A DNA stretch of 64,000 bases, from the NCBI RefSeq assembly GCF_010384365.1, contig NZ_CP048397.1:2852001-2916000 (forward strand), written 5' to 3'. Under the pieces are notes generated by a model. That model was given only the letters and a program-made list of their open reading frames with translations. It had not been told where the DNA came from and made no database searches. Origin of the DNA: Streptomyces sp. S4.7 (GTDB lineage: Bacteria; Actinomycetota; Actinomycetes; Streptomycetales; Streptomycetaceae). The position numbers and the translations under genes are program-made. Positions 1 to 8,224 of this stretch are shown one piece after another. Each line of letters begins with the position of its first letter. Position 1 is the first letter of the stretch.

Positions 1-264
1 CTCGGCACGGCCGAAGTACCGCACGATGTGTTCGGCGGCGGCGAGTTGCCAGCGCCGGTGTCCCTCGACGCCGACGACCTCGGCGGTGCCGTCCGCGTAC
101 GCGAGTCCCCACGCGACGACGACGGCGTCGGCGTCCTCCGTGCCCGGGCGGTACTCCTCAACGACCGCGAAGAGGCGGGGAGCGGTGTCACGTACGAGTT
201 CGTACACCTCCCGCGCGAAGTCGAACGGCTCCGGGGCGGCGCTCTGCGGCGAAACGGTCGTCAT
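1..264 (-). CDS. Partial small protein of unknown function (C-terminus off-window)
   Basis: A reading frame starts with ATG at 264-262 behind an AGGGGAA-like ribosome site and runs off the left edge after 88 codons. It reads MTTVSPQSAAPEPFDFAREV and continues as an acidic, soluble sequence with no membrane segment. I do not recognise a named domain. Its position, divergent from an XRE/DUF397 pair, matches the small hypothetical proteins that commonly sit beside such pairs in Streptomyces, so a partner or target role is possible but unproven. Confidence 0.6.
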   Translation of the reverse strand, partial: MTTVSPQSAAPEPFDFAREVYELVRDTAPRLFAVVEEYRPGTEDADAVVVAWGLAYADGTAEVVGVEGHRRWQLAAAEHIVRYFGRAE

Positions 265-437
265 GAATTTCCCCTGTCGGCGAGAGGGTGACGCCCGCCC
301 GGCTGATGCGGTTGGGCATGGCGAGTAAGGCGCCGTGAGGCGCGGCCAGTTGAAGTGGCGTGCTTCACACCGTAGCCCAGGCGCTACTATCCATGGAGCC
401 GAAAAGTCAGATACATCAGAACGAGTGAGGGGGAGTC

Positions 438-1289
438 ATGGTCCGGAAGAGCCTCCCGTCCATGCGGCAACGGCGCCTTGGTACGGAGCTGCGCAGACTG
501 CGCGAACAGATGGATCTGTCCGTGACAAAGGCAGCCGCGCTCCTCGGCTCGTCTCAACCACAGATCAGCAGCGTCGAAACGGGACGCTTCGCGGTGAGCG
601 CCGATCGCGTCCGGTCCATGGCCCGTAGCTACACCTGCGCGGACGAGGCTCTGATCGATGCGCTCGCGGAGATGACCGGGGGACGGACCCGCGGTTGGTG
701 GGACGAGTACCGCGACATGCTGCCGCCCGACACCCTCGACCTCGCGGAGCTGGAGCACCATGCCCGCGCGATGCGCACGGCATCGGTCATCCATATTCCA
801 GGACTGCTCCAGACTCGGGCTCACGCGCATGCCGTCATCAGCGAAGGCGTCCCCGCGCTCACACCACCCGAGATCGAGCACCGCGTCTCGTACCGCATCA
901 AGCGGCAGGTGGTGCTGTACGGCGAGAACCCGACACCGCTCACGGCGATCGTCCATGAGGCCGCCCTACGTATGGGCTTCGGCGGATCGGAGGTGGCTCG
1001 TGCGCAACTGCACAGCCTCCTCGCCATGAGCGAACGGGAACACATCACCGTCCTGGTGATCCCGTTCGGTGTCGGCGCTTTCCCCGGTTCGGGCCAGAAC
1101 ATCCATTACATGGCCGACACGGTCCCGGCCCTCGACACGGTCCAACTCGATTCAGAACATGGCGCCGAGTTCCTCGATACCCCACCGCAGTTGGCGAAGT
1201 ACCAGACCCTCCTGGACCGTATGGAGGGTTGTAGCCTCAAGCCAGCAGCGTCTCGTGTGCTGATCCGCCGGATCGCGGAAGACATCTGA
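438..1289 (+). CDS. XRE-family transcriptional regulator with DUF5753 (Scr1-type)
   Basis: This 283-aa protein has an N-terminal helix-turn-helix at about residues 13-65 (LGTELRRLREQMDLSVTKAA followed by LGSSQPQISSVETGR). It is followed by a DUF5753 ligand/partner-sensing region, with the usual IPGLLQT segment near residue 120 and a VLVIPFGVGAFPG segment near 210. The ATG follows a GGGGGAG ribosome site, and TACTAT at 385-390 is a possible -10. The DUF397 gene begins 14 bases after its stop, the standard regulator/partner arrangement in streptomycetes. Family members control development or secondary metabolism, but the target here cannot be told. A link to the nearby peptide cluster is conceivable only from proximity. 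Confidence 0.9.
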   Translation: MVRKSLPSMRQRRLGTELRRLREQMDLSVTKAAALLGSSQPQISSVETGRFAVSADRVRSMARSYTCADEALIDALAEMTGGRTRGWWDEYRDMLPPDTLDLAELEHHARAMRTASVIHIPGLLQTRAHAHAVISEGVPALTPPEIEHRVSYRIKRQVVLYGENPTPLTAIVHEAALRMGFGGSEVARAQLHSLLAMSEREHITVLVIPFGVGAFPGSGQNIHYMADTVPALDTVQLDSEHGAEFLDTPPQLAKYQTLLDRMEGCSLKPAASRVLIRRIAEDI

Positions 1290-1303
1290 CAGAAGGGTCA
1301 CCC

Positions 1304-1546
1304 ATGTCCGTCCTCAACTGGCAGAAATCCTCGTTCAGCGCCAACGCGAACAGCTGCGTCAACGTCTCCGCGTCCGACGACGGCACCGTCAAGATCCGCG
1401 AGAGCGACGACCCCGACACCATCGTCACCACCACACCCGAAAAGCTCCGCGCCTTCATACTCGGCGTCAAAGCAGGGGAGTTCGACCACTTCGCCGACGC
1501 GGACGCCGACAGCCCGGCGCGGCAGCGGCTCGGCTCGGACCGGTAG
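1304..1546 (+). CDS. DUF397 domain protein
   Basis: This 80-aa protein is the standard small partner of Scr1-type XRE regulators. The family signature is visible: LNWQKSSFSANANSCVNVS at the start (the W-x-KSS-x-S and C-V motifs), then KIRESDDP and the C-terminal F-x-x-GVKAGEFD. It sits 14 bases behind the regulator and is surely co-transcribed. Members such as the BldB/WhiJ-associated small proteins modulate the XRE partner. The last residues are longer and more polar than usual. No DNA-binding or membrane feature is seen. Confidence 0.88.
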   Translation: MSVLNWQKSSFSANANSCVNVSASDDGTVKIRESDDPDTIVTTTPEKLRAFILGVKAGEFDHFADADADSPARQRLGSDR

Positions 1547-2029
1547 CCGCCGACTCGGTCCGTCCCGGGTCTCCGGGCAAGACTGTCTGCGCGTCGCCGT
1601 CGACCGTCATGCCAACACGGTCCGGTCGGGCGACCCGTCCGCCTGCCATGCCGCCAGAGCCTCCTCCGCCTGATCCCACGGAGGCAGCTGTCCACCCCGC
1701 TCCCCGCGTACTCCACGCGCGCTCCGTGTACTCCCCGGAGACCGTGGGGAGACTGCCCGGAGACCACCCACGGGGAGACGGACGCCAGTCCGCCGGACCG
1801 CCGCGCAACGCGGCGCGCCGGGCGGGCGGGCGGCGGTAAGTGAGGACACGCACGGTTCACCCACATCTACAACACAGTTCCACGCAAGATCGGCTACAGA
1901 GTCATGGCGTTGCCTTTACTCTCTCCAAGGTCCCCCGCGCCGTGCGGCGAGGCCGGCGGACCGCACCACCCGGCACCGACACCCCCACCCGTCCTCGGCG
2001 TGAACTGATCAAGTAGCGGAGGCCAAGTC
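1547..2029 (+). other. 483-bp gap without a confident gene
   Basis: I see no well-supported gene here. On the minus strand a frame covering 1607-1864 ends in residues resembling the tail of a soluble enzyme (PPWDQAEEALAAWQADGS), but the frame upstream is low-quality Arg/Pro/Gly-rich sequence. This may be a decayed gene remnant or chance. The right end must contain the promoter of the regulator that starts at 2030, with GGAGG at 2018-2022 as its ribosome site. Confidence 0.4.
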
Positions 2030-3025
2030 TTGGGCGACAACGAGATGTCCGTCTTCGGCGTCTCTCCGGCCGAGGAAGAGATCTACCGGCATTTTCTCCG
2101 TAATCCCGATACATCGGCGGACGACATCCACCTGTTGGTCCATACCGAACAGGACGACGCCAGGCGCAGCCTCGACCGGCTGCGGGAGCTGGGCCTGCTC
2201 CATCCCGACAGCAGTCACGAGTGCGTCTCCCCCGCCGACCCCGGTGTGGCGCTGGCCCGGCTGACGGACGCGCGTCTCAACGCGCTCCACGAGGAGCTGC
2301 GCCGCGTGATGCAGGCGCGTGACCTCGTCGACGGGCTGCGCGCCGAACAGGGCTCGCGGCTGCCCCCGGTGCAGGGCATCGAGCAGTTGGAGGGCCTGTC
2401 GGAGATACGGAACCGGATCGACGACCTCGCGTTCTTCGCGCGTGACGAGATCCTGTCCGTGGAGCCGTACACGAAACTCTCGGCCGAGAACATCGAACGG
2501 TCCCGCCCGCTGGACCTGCGATGTCTGCGGCGCGGCGTGCGCATCCGCAATGTGGTGCTCGCCGCCGCGCTGGACGACCTGCCGACCCGCGAGTACCTGC
2601 GCGAACTGGTCAAACGCGGAGCGCAGATCCGCGTCGCGGAGAACATCACGGAACGGATCCTGGTGTACGACGGCCGCACGGCCCTGGTGCCGGTGGACCC
2701 CCAGAACACCGCACGCGGGGCGCTGCTGGCCCACAAGAGCGGACTCGTCTCCAACATCATCGCCCTGTTCGAGAAGATCTGGACGCAGGCGGACGACCTC
2801 CTGACCGTCACGAAGGAGGCGTCCGACGCGGTGGACGGGCTCAGCGAGATCGAACAGCAGGTGCTGATCTCGATGTGCACGGTGGGCAAGGACGAGGCGG
2901 GCGCCCGTGAACTGGGCATCTCGGTCCGCACCTACCGAAGACATGTGGCGGACCTCCTCCAGTCCCTGGGCGCCGCCAGCCGCGCACAGGGCGCGCTGCT
3001 GGCCCGCGAACGGGGCTGGATCTGA
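2030..3025 (+). CDS. TrmB-type/LuxR-family helix-turn-helix regulator
   Basis: This 331-aa regulator has an N-terminal winged-helix region (about residues 8-65, SPAEEEIYRHFL and DDARRSLDRLRELGLL) as in TrmB proteins. A middle PLD-like effector region follows (about 125-255), then a C-terminal LuxR-type HTH (LSEIEQQVLISM, ARELGISVRTYRRHVADLLQ). I chose TTG at 2030 because GGAGG at 2018-2022 lies 7 bases upstream; ATG at 2045 is too far. Regulators of this architecture are often cluster-situated in lanthipeptide and thiopeptide loci. Here it flanks the M20/precursor end of the peptide cluster, so it is a candidate second pathway regulator beside the SARP. There is no receiver domain. Confidence 0.82.
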   Translation: MGDNEMSVFGVSPAEEEIYRHFLRNPDTSADDIHLLVHTEQDDARRSLDRLRELGLLHPDSSHECVSPADPGVALARLTDARLNALHEELRRVMQARDLVDGLRAEQGSRLPPVQGIEQLEGLSEIRNRIDDLAFFARDEILSVEPYTKLSAENIERSRPLDLRCLRRGVRIRNVVLAAALDDLPTREYLRELVKRGAQIRVAENITERILVYDGRTALVPVDPQNTARGALLAHKSGLVSNIIALFEKIWTQADDLLTVTKEASDAVDGLSEIEQQVLISMCTVGKDEAGARELGISVRTYRRHVADLLQSLGAASRAQGALLARERGWI

Positions 3026-3073
3026 ACGACGGCGGAATCGCCCGGAAGGCGGACGACGAGGTCCGCGACGCGA

Positions 3074-3346
3074 TCAGCTCTGTTCCGCCCAGCCCCACAG
3101 CGCCGTGTCCGACAGGACCGCGCGGACCGCCCGGTGGATGTCGGTGTCGGTCGTCGCACCGTCCCGCGCGATCCACAGGCGGATCCGGTCCTCGGCGGCC
3201 TCCGGCACGCATCTCCAGTGGGCGGGCAGCAGGCCGAGCAGGCGGATGACCGTCGTTTCGGCGGACGGGGCGGTGCTGTCCTCGCGGACCGTCACCACCT
3301 CCACGTAGCCGGGGGTGTCCTCGACGTCCCACTGGGCCGTCATCAT
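3074..3346 (-). CDS. Small protein coupled to the M20 amidohydrolase
   Basis: This 90-aa protein starts at ATG 3346 and shares one base with the TGA of the upstream M20 gene (TGATG), which implies translational coupling. The sequence starts MMTAQWDVEDTPGYVEVV and contains Trp-rich segments (AHWRCVPE, LWGWAEQS) and no signal peptide or membrane segment. I do not recognise the family. Because it is coupled to the amidohydrolase beside the precursor gene, it is probably part of the peptide cluster. A second in-frame ATG lies three bases downstream of the chosen start. Confidence 0.65.
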   Translation of the reverse strand: MMTAQWDVEDTPGYVEVVTVREDSTAPSAETTVIRLLGLLPAHWRCVPEAAEDRIRLWIARDGATTDTDIHRAVRAVLSDTALWGWAEQS

Positions 3347-4626
3347 CACCGTGTCTCCTTGGACAGTTGCCTGACGGCCGTCGCCATGGCCGCGATACCG
3401 GCCGGCAGGGCGGTCCGCACGTCGGGGGCGAATTCGGCCGAGTGGTTGGGCGGTACCGGCCGGGCGGCGGAGTGCGCCTCGCGCCACTGCCGCGGCGATG
3501 TCGTACCGACCATCCAGTATGCCGTCCGCACACCGTCGACCGCGAAGCGCGGGAAGTCCTCGGTGGCCATGGAGCCCGGCCAGTCCAGCACCCGGTGTCT
3601 GCCGAACTCCCGCTCGTGGGCGGCGCGTACGGTCGCCGTGGCCGCCGGGTCGGGAAGCAGTGCCGGGGAGCGGGAGGCCAGCGTGATGTCGGGGTCCTCG
3701 GCGCATCCGGAGGCGGCGCACTCGGCCCGTACGATCCGTCTCGCCGCTTCCACGGCCCGCTCCAGGGCCTGGTCGGTCGCCGCGCGAACGGTGATGCTCA
3801 GCTCCGCCTCGTCGGGGACGACGTTGCCCCGGCTGCCCGCGCGCAGGGAGCCGACGGTCAGGACGACCTGGTCGGAGGGCGCCGTCTCGCGGGAGACGAC
3901 CGTCTGCAGGCGCATGACGGTCGCGGCGGCCGTCACGACGGGGTCCACGGTGAGCTGCGGGGTGCCTGCGTGGCCGCCGCGGCCGTGGATGACGACGTCC
4001 AGCGCGGCGCTCGCCGCCATCATCGGGCCCCGGCCGTGCGCGAGGGTCCCGGCGGGCAGGGGCGCGGTGTGCTGGGCGAGGACGGTGTCGGGGATGCCGA
4101 ACCGCTCGTAGAGACCGTCCGCGAGCATCGCGTCCGCACCCTCCAGGGTCTCCTCGGCGGGCTGGCCGACGACGAAAAGGGTCCCGTTCCAGGTGTCCGT
4201 CTCCGCCGCGAGCAGGGCGAACGCGCCCGCGGCGGACGCCAGATGGAGGTCGTGGCCGCAGGCGTGCATGGTGCCGGGCACGGTGCTCGCGTACGCCAGG
4301 CCGGTGCGTTCCGCGATCGGCAGGGCGTCCAGTTCGGCGCGGATCAGGAGGGTCGGTCCCGGTCCGTTGCGCAGGGCACCGACGACGCCGTGGCCCCCGA
4401 TGCCGCGGGTGACGGTGGCGCCGTCGCCCTCCAGTTGGGCGGCGAAGCGTGCGGCGGTCCTGGTCTCGGCGCCGGACAGCTCCGGGTGGGCGTGCAGTTC
4501 GAGATAGAGCCCGAGGGCGGCCCGCAGGGTCTCGCGCGGCACGGCGGCGGGGCCGACGGACGCGGAATCCGGTTCCGGTGCGGGCGTGGATGCTCGGAGT
4601 GTGTCCCCGTTCGGCGCGTCGGTCAT
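3346..4626 (-). CDS. M20-family metallo-amidohydrolase/peptidase
   Basis: This 426-aa protein has the M20 metal-site pattern: HAHPELSG (45-52), RAELDALP (96-103), MHACGHD (120-126), QPAEE (155-159) and GSMATEDFP in the C-terminal third. The dimerisation/lid region lies in the middle, with GRGGHAG near 217. These zinc enzymes hydrolyse amide bonds of N-acyl amino acids or small peptides. It is divergent from the precursor gene across 220 bp and drives the coupled 90-aa gene. Its job in the cluster is unknown. Trimming of leader fragments, removal of an N-terminal group or self-protection by hydrolysis are all possible. The first ~30 residues are a variable extension. Confidence 0.85.
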   Translation of the reverse strand: MTDAPNGDTLRASTPAPEPDSASVGPAAVPRETLRAALGLYLELHAHPELSGAETRTAARFAAQLEGDGATVTRGIGGHGVVGALRNGPGPTLLIRAELDALPIAERTGLAYASTVPGTMHACGHDLHLASAAGAFALLAAETDTWNGTLFVVGQPAEETLEGADAMLADGLYERFGIPDTVLAQHTAPLPAGTLAHGRGPMMAASAALDVVIHGRGGHAGTPQLTVDPVVTAAATVMRLQTVVSRETAPSDQVVLTVGSLRAGSRGNVVPDEAELSITVRAATDQALERAVEAARRIVRAECAASGCAEDPDITLASRSPALLPDPAATATVRAAHEREFGRHRVLDWPGSMATEDFPRFAVDGVRTAYWMVGTTSPRQWREAHSAARPVPPNHSAEFAPDVRTALPAGIAAMATAVRQLSKETR

Positions 4627-4713
4627 GCGCCGCTCACCTCCTTGCTTGGATCTGCTTGAGCATTACTTGAGGTTCGAGCGTGCGTCAGAGCACGCGCACC
4701 CGCGTTGCGTTCC

Positions 4714-4781
4714 GCTGACACCAGGTGTCAGCGATGTGACAGCGAAAGCCGGGCCCAACTGACAGCGCCCACCGGTGGAAT
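4714..4781 (+). promoter_or_regulatory. Candidate SARP operator and promoter of the precursor gene
   Basis: Direct repeats TGTCAGCG (4726-4733), TGACAGCG (4737-4744) and TGACAGCG (4760-4767) start 11 and 23 bases apart. The last repeat ends exactly 8 bases before a possible -10 (TGGAAT, 4776-4781). That is the published layout of SARP sites: heptamers on an 11-bp pitch, with the 3' repeat 8 bp from the -10. A perfect 19-nt palindrome GCTGACACCAGGTGTCAGC (4714-4732) overlaps the first repeat. The cluster encodes a SARP, so this is the likely target. The -10 is weak, as expected for an activator-dependent promoter. Confidence 0.55.
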
Positions 4782-4846
4782 GGGGCCATCGCAAGGGAGC
4801 TGCACCGGACAGGCCGGTGGAGCCCCGGTGACCGAAGGAGACCCTC

Positions 4847-5023
4847 ATGGCCCCGAAGACCGTTCTCGCCACCCTCGCCGACGAGATCCTGGAGCTCGAG
4901 TCGGAGACCTTCGAGATCTCGGACTACTCGGACGCGTCCGAGGTCGTCCTCGCCGGTTCCACGTCGTGCTCCTCGACGTCCACCTGCTCCAGCACCACCA
5001 GCACCACCTCCTGCTCCGCCTGA
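4847..5023 (+). CDS. Thiazolylpeptide-type (LAP/thiopeptide) RiPP precursor peptide
   Basis: This 58-aa gene is preceded by AAGGAG six bases before the ATG. Residues 1-36 form an acidic leader (LADEILELESETFEISDY, then SDASEVVLA). Residues 37-58 form the core: one Gly, then ten Ser, seven Thr and three Cys (Cys41, Cys47, Cys56) with a final Ala. Twenty of 21 residues after Gly37 can therefore be cyclised or dehydrated. The composition and leader match the thiazolylpeptide-type bacteriocin precursors. The gene stands alone on the plus strand, convergent to the biosynthetic operon, with its own promoter and a strong hairpin behind it. Cleavage near Ala36/Gly37 is an inference. The exact pattern of azoles and dehydro residues cannot be read from sequence. 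Confidence 0.92.
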   Translation: MAPKTVLATLADEILELESETFEISDYSDASEVVLAGSTSCSSTSTCSSTTSTTSCSA

Positions 5024-5057
5024 TCCGGCTTCGCAGTCAGGGTCTGTTCGGATCCCG

Positions 5058-5101
5058 CCGGCCCCTTTCCCCGTGGGTACACCCACCGGGCGAGGGGCCG
5101 G
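5058..5101 (+). terminator. Hairpin between precursor gene and YcaO-1
   Basis: CCGGCCCCT (5058-5066) pairs with AGGGGCCGG (5093-5101). The loop contains a second palindrome, GTGGGT/ACCCAC (5073-5086). It lies 35 bases after the precursor stop and just beyond the stop of the convergent YcaO-1 gene, so it can serve both. No U-run follows. Confidence 0.6.
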
Positions 5102-5170
5102 CTGCCGTCGTGCCGGGGGCCCGGCGGCCCGTAACGCCCCGGGAGGACCCGGGGAGTTGCGGGAGGGGTG

Positions 5171-7180
5171 CTACGGGAACGGATGCGGAACCGCCTTGAT
5201 GTCCGACTCCGGCAGGTCGTCCGTACGCCGTCCGGCCACCCGCAGCGCCGTCCGCAGTCTCGGCATCAGCAGGGCGCGCTGCCGCGTCCACCCGAAGTCC
5301 AGCGGCAGCAGACCGGGCACGAGTGTGCTGACCGTGTGCAGCCCCATCCGCCGCTGCTCCGGCGTCGTCTGGTCCACGGCGATCACGTCGTACCCCGCGC
5401 CCGCCAACTGATCGCGCAGCAGCCGCAGATCGTCCAGCAGATCGCCGGTGCGCGGCCGGACCGGGGCCCAGTCGGCGTACGTCTCACCGAGCGTGCGCAC
5501 GGCGGTCGGCTCCAGGTACTCACGCGCGTGCCGCGCCATCTCCGGCAGGCCGTAGAGCTGCGCGTGGTCCTTGAGATGCAGCACCTTGCGGAAGTCGCCC
5601 GCCATGTCGCGCAGCTCGCCCTCGCGTTCGGCGACCTGGTAGGGCAGGTGCGGTATGTAGGTGAGGACTTCGGACAGCGCGGCGTCGACCGTGCCCTCCG
5701 GGTCGAAGCCGGCGGCGGCGCTGAAGGACAGGGTGCCGAGCCCGCCGTCGCGCCGCACGGCGAGGGCCGTGACCACGGGCACGGCGAGATCCATCCGGGT
5801 GTCGAAGGCGTGCACGTCGTACCCGTGCAGCGCGGCCCGGTCCAGCATCGTGCGGATCGTGCCGCTGCCGCACGAGCCGAGGTCGATCTCGGTGAGCCTG
5901 GCGCGGCCGTACCAGGCGAGCAGGAACGCGTCGCGTTCGATCAGCTCCAGCAGGCCGAAGAGGATCGCCTCCTCCAGACTCCCGCCGGTGGCGCAGCCGT
6001 TGGAGCACTCGAAGACGAAGTTGTCGGCCTCGACGCCCGCGCTGTAGTGCGCCAGACGCGCGGGGACGAGGATCGGGCGTTCGTCGCGCAGTGAGTGGCC
6101 CCACACCCAGGGGATCGGCCGGTCCGGGTCGAACGGGCTGACCAGGTGGTCCTTCTCGTACGTGGCGTCCGAGTAGAAGCCGCGGTCCGCCGGGTCGAGC
6201 GCGTCGGCCGCGAGGTTGTTGTACGAGTCGACGACCGGGCTCGTGCCGCGGCGGCGGTGGGTGCCCGCGTACCGCTCAAGCCCTTCCAGGAAGGCCAGGG
6301 TCCGGCTGGTGGAGTAGCTGTTGGCCTGGCCGCTCCAGGTGACGTCGTTGAGACCGGCGTAGCCCCGTACGAAATTGGTGCCCGCGACGGGGGCGGTCGT
6401 GGTGGACGTCGGGTTGATCCAGGTGTCCGAACCGAGCGCGCCGCAGACGGGGTTGGCGAGCGCGGCGGTCGGCAGCGGGTACGAGCCGAGCGGGTGCAGC
6501 CGGTAGCCGTCCGGGTCCGGCTTGGGCTTGGCCGTCAGCCGCATGCGGGCGGACTCGGCGGTGTCCGGGCGCTCGGGGACGCAGGAGGGGCAGATCGGTT
6601 CGGGCAGCAGCGGGAACGTCGCCAGGGCGAGCGTGCCGAGGTCGATCCGGGTGACCTGCGGCAGCTCCCGGTCGGGGGCGCCGGTGGCGGGCGGGGTGAA
6701 CTCCCCCGTGCGGACGGCGAGATACGCCGCCCAGACCGCGTCCACGGTGTAGTCGGTGAGCAGCGGCCAGTCGGCGCAGCCGCGCGGTTCGTGGCCCAGT
6801 TCCAGCGCCTCGCGCTCGGAGCGGCTGCGCAGCCGCTGCCAGCGGATGGCGAGGCACTGGCCGCAGGCGGTGCCCGCCTCGGTGCCCCACGGCCCGACGA
6901 GGACGGCGCGCGCGGTGAGCTGGACATTGGCCCGGGGGCGTACGGCGGCGTACGGGTCGGGGAGCCCGAAGCCGAGGACGTCGGCGGCGCCGAGCGGCAC
7001 CACGAGCGGTGCGGGCAGAGCTCCTTCGGCGGACGCGGTGGACGCGGCGGCCTCGAACCGTACGTCCAGGGCGTGTTGGAGGTGAGCGCGGCCGCGCTCC
7101 AGAGGGCTGCCGTCGGCGGGGGCCACAGCCGCCCCCGCCTCCTCCCCCGCGGCTGTTCCCGTGGCCGTCCCCGTCGTCAT
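5171..7180 (-). CDS. YcaO-1: azoline-forming cyclodehydratase
   Basis: This 669-aa protein has an N-terminal region with two CxxC pairs (CGQC 106-109, CPSC 197-200), consistent with a zinc site. A YcaO ATPase domain follows, with LEGLER (298-303), SNGCATGG (393-400) and EEAILFGLLELIERD (403-417). The C-terminus ends PHPFP, the Pro-rich tail of azoline-forming YcaOs. In RiPP pathways this enzyme uses ATP to cyclise Cys/Ser/Thr of the core, with a leader-binding partner. The Gln of the ATP-site Ex3Q motif of E. coli YcaO appears to be Phe408. Its ATG overlaps the permease stop by four bases. It is the last gene of the operon and a clear paralogue of YcaO-2. Confidence 0.9.
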   Translation of the reverse strand: MTTGTATGTAAGEEAGAAVAPADGSPLERGRAHLQHALDVRFEAAASTASAEGALPAPLVVPLGAADVLGFGLPDPYAAVRPRANVQLTARAVLVGPWGTEAGTACGQCLAIRWQRLRSRSEREALELGHEPRGCADWPLLTDYTVDAVWAAYLAVRTGEFTPPATGAPDRELPQVTRIDLGTLALATFPLLPEPICPSCVPERPDTAESARMRLTAKPKPDPDGYRLHPLGSYPLPTAALANPVCGALGSDTWINPTSTTTAPVAGTNFVRGYAGLNDVTWSGQANSYSTSRTLAFLEGLERYAGTHRRRGTSPVVDSYNNLAADALDPADRGFYSDATYEKDHLVSPFDPDRPIPWVWGHSLRDERPILVPARLAHYSAGVEADNFVFECSNGCATGGSLEEAILFGLLELIERDAFLLAWYGRARLTEIDLGSCGSGTIRTMLDRAALHGYDVHAFDTRMDLAVPVVTALAVRRDGGLGTLSFSAAAGFDPEGTVDAALSEVLTYIPHLPYQVAEREGELRDMAGDFRKVLHLKDHAQLYGLPEMARHAREYLEPTAVRTLGETYADWAPVRPRTGDLLDDLRLLRDQLAGAGYDVIAVDQTTPEQRRMGLHTVSTLVPGLLPLDFGWTRQRALLMPRLRTALRVAGRRTDDLPESDIKAVPHPFP

Positions 7181-8004
7181 GACTGGTCGCTCCAGCGGAA
7201 GGTCTTGAGCGCGATCGCGCCGAAGACGACGGCGAAGGCCGTGATGCCGCCGCAGGCCACCAGGATGTCGCCGCCGCCCCCGTCACCGGTGATGGCGGCG
7301 GAGATGCCGTCGTTGAAGTAGCGCAGCGGCAGGACCAGCGACAGGTCTCGCATCCACCCGGGCATCGCGTCGAGCGGGAAGAAGGACCCGGAGAGGAACG
7401 CCATCGGCACCATCAGGCAGTTGGCGACGGCGGCGACCGCCTCGGGTGTCCTCGCGAACGAGCCGACGATCACGCCGACCGCGAGGAACGCGGTGATGCC
7501 GAGGAACAGCACCGGCAGCGCCAGCGGCCAGCTGCCCGCCGGTTCGAGACCGAAGAACGGCAGCATCGCGACGAGCACGAACATCGCGGCCTGCACGGTG
7601 CCGATGGCGAGCGCCAGCACGTAGCGCGAGCCGAGGATCGTCGGCAGCGGGGTCGGCGTCATCCGGATCAGCCGCAGGAGGTCGTCGCGGCGCCACTGCA
7701 TGATGACGAACCCGACGCCGAAGACGGCGGCGTTGGCGACACCCCACGACAGCACACCGGGGGCGATGTAGTTGATGTAGGGGCGCCCGCTCTCCTCGAC
7801 CGTCATGCCGTGGAAGATCAGGCCGAAGACGATCAGGAAGAGGAGGGGGAAGGCGAAGGTGAAGAAGAGGGTGGTCTTGTCGCGCGTGTACGCCTTGTAA
7901 CCGGCCTTGCTCAGCGCGGAGTAGGCGCTCATGGCGCGTGGGCGCGCCGTGGTCGTGGTCGTACCGGGACCGGGCGGGTTGCCGGTGGCGCTCGTGGTGC
8001 TCAT
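7177..8004 (-). CDS. ABC-2 type transporter permease
   Basis: This 275-aa membrane protein has about six predicted helices (for example LFFTFAFPLLFLIVFGLIFH near 47-66, and AFLAVGVIVGSFAR). It also has the ABC-2 family C-terminal segment FLSGSFFPLDAMPGWM ahead of LPLRYFNDGI. With the ATPase encoded just upstream it forms an exporter, presumably for the mature peptide or for self-resistance. The stop overlaps the YcaO-1 start (ATGA). The N-terminal ~24 residues are Thr/Pro-rich and may be mis-started; an ATG lies in frame at MSAYSALSK. Confidence 0.88.
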   Translation of the reverse strand: MSTTSATGNPPGPGTTTTTARPRAMSAYSALSKAGYKAYTRDKTTLFFTFAFPLLFLIVFGLIFHGMTVEESGRPYINYIAPGVLSWGVANAAVFGVGFVIMQWRRDDLLRLIRMTPTPLPTILGSRYVLALAIGTVQAAMFVLVAMLPFFGLEPAGSWPLALPVLFLGITAFLAVGVIVGSFARTPEAVAAVANCLMVPMAFLSGSFFPLDAMPGWMRDLSLVLPLRYFNDGISAAITGDGGGGDILVACGGITAFAVVFGAIALKTFRWSDQS

Positions 8005-8101
8005 CGTGTCGGTGCTCCGTCTCTCAGTGCGGGCGTCGGGGTCCGGGGCGTCGGGGCGGGTCGTGTTCCGGAAGAGGCGCCGTCCGCCCGGAGGGTGGGG
8101 T

Positions 8102-8224
8102 TCACGGCGTCTGGTGCGTGCGATCGCGAGGCGGAGGATCGCCCTCGTACCGGGCGTACTCGGGCGACTCCGACAACGCGGTGAGCGCGCGTGCCAGGCG
8201 TCGTGAGCCGGACGGGACCTTCAC
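8102..8224 (-). CDS. Candidate 40-aa coupled small ORF
   Basis: A GTG at 8224-8222 overlaps the stop of the ABC ATPase gene by four bases (GTGA). It opens a 40-codon frame starting MKVPSGSRRLARALTALSES, followed by an acidic stretch PEYARYEGDPPP. The overlap is the same coupling seen at most junctions of this operon, which is why I list it. There is no membrane segment and no family I recognise. It fills most of the otherwise unexplained 216 bp between ATPase and permease. It could be a real small protein or a translational bridge. Confidence 0.4.
   Translation of the reverse strand: MKVPSGSRRLARALTALSESPEYARYEGDPPPRDRTHQTP

Noticed and set aside
1607..1864. Minus-strand frame as an oxidoreductase remnant
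   Set aside because: Only the last ~25 residues look enzyme-like; the remainder is low complexity, so it is not called as a gene.
2009..2944. Antisense frame covering the TrmB/LuxR gene
   Set aside because: No recognisable domain; composition typical of a reverse-strand shadow.
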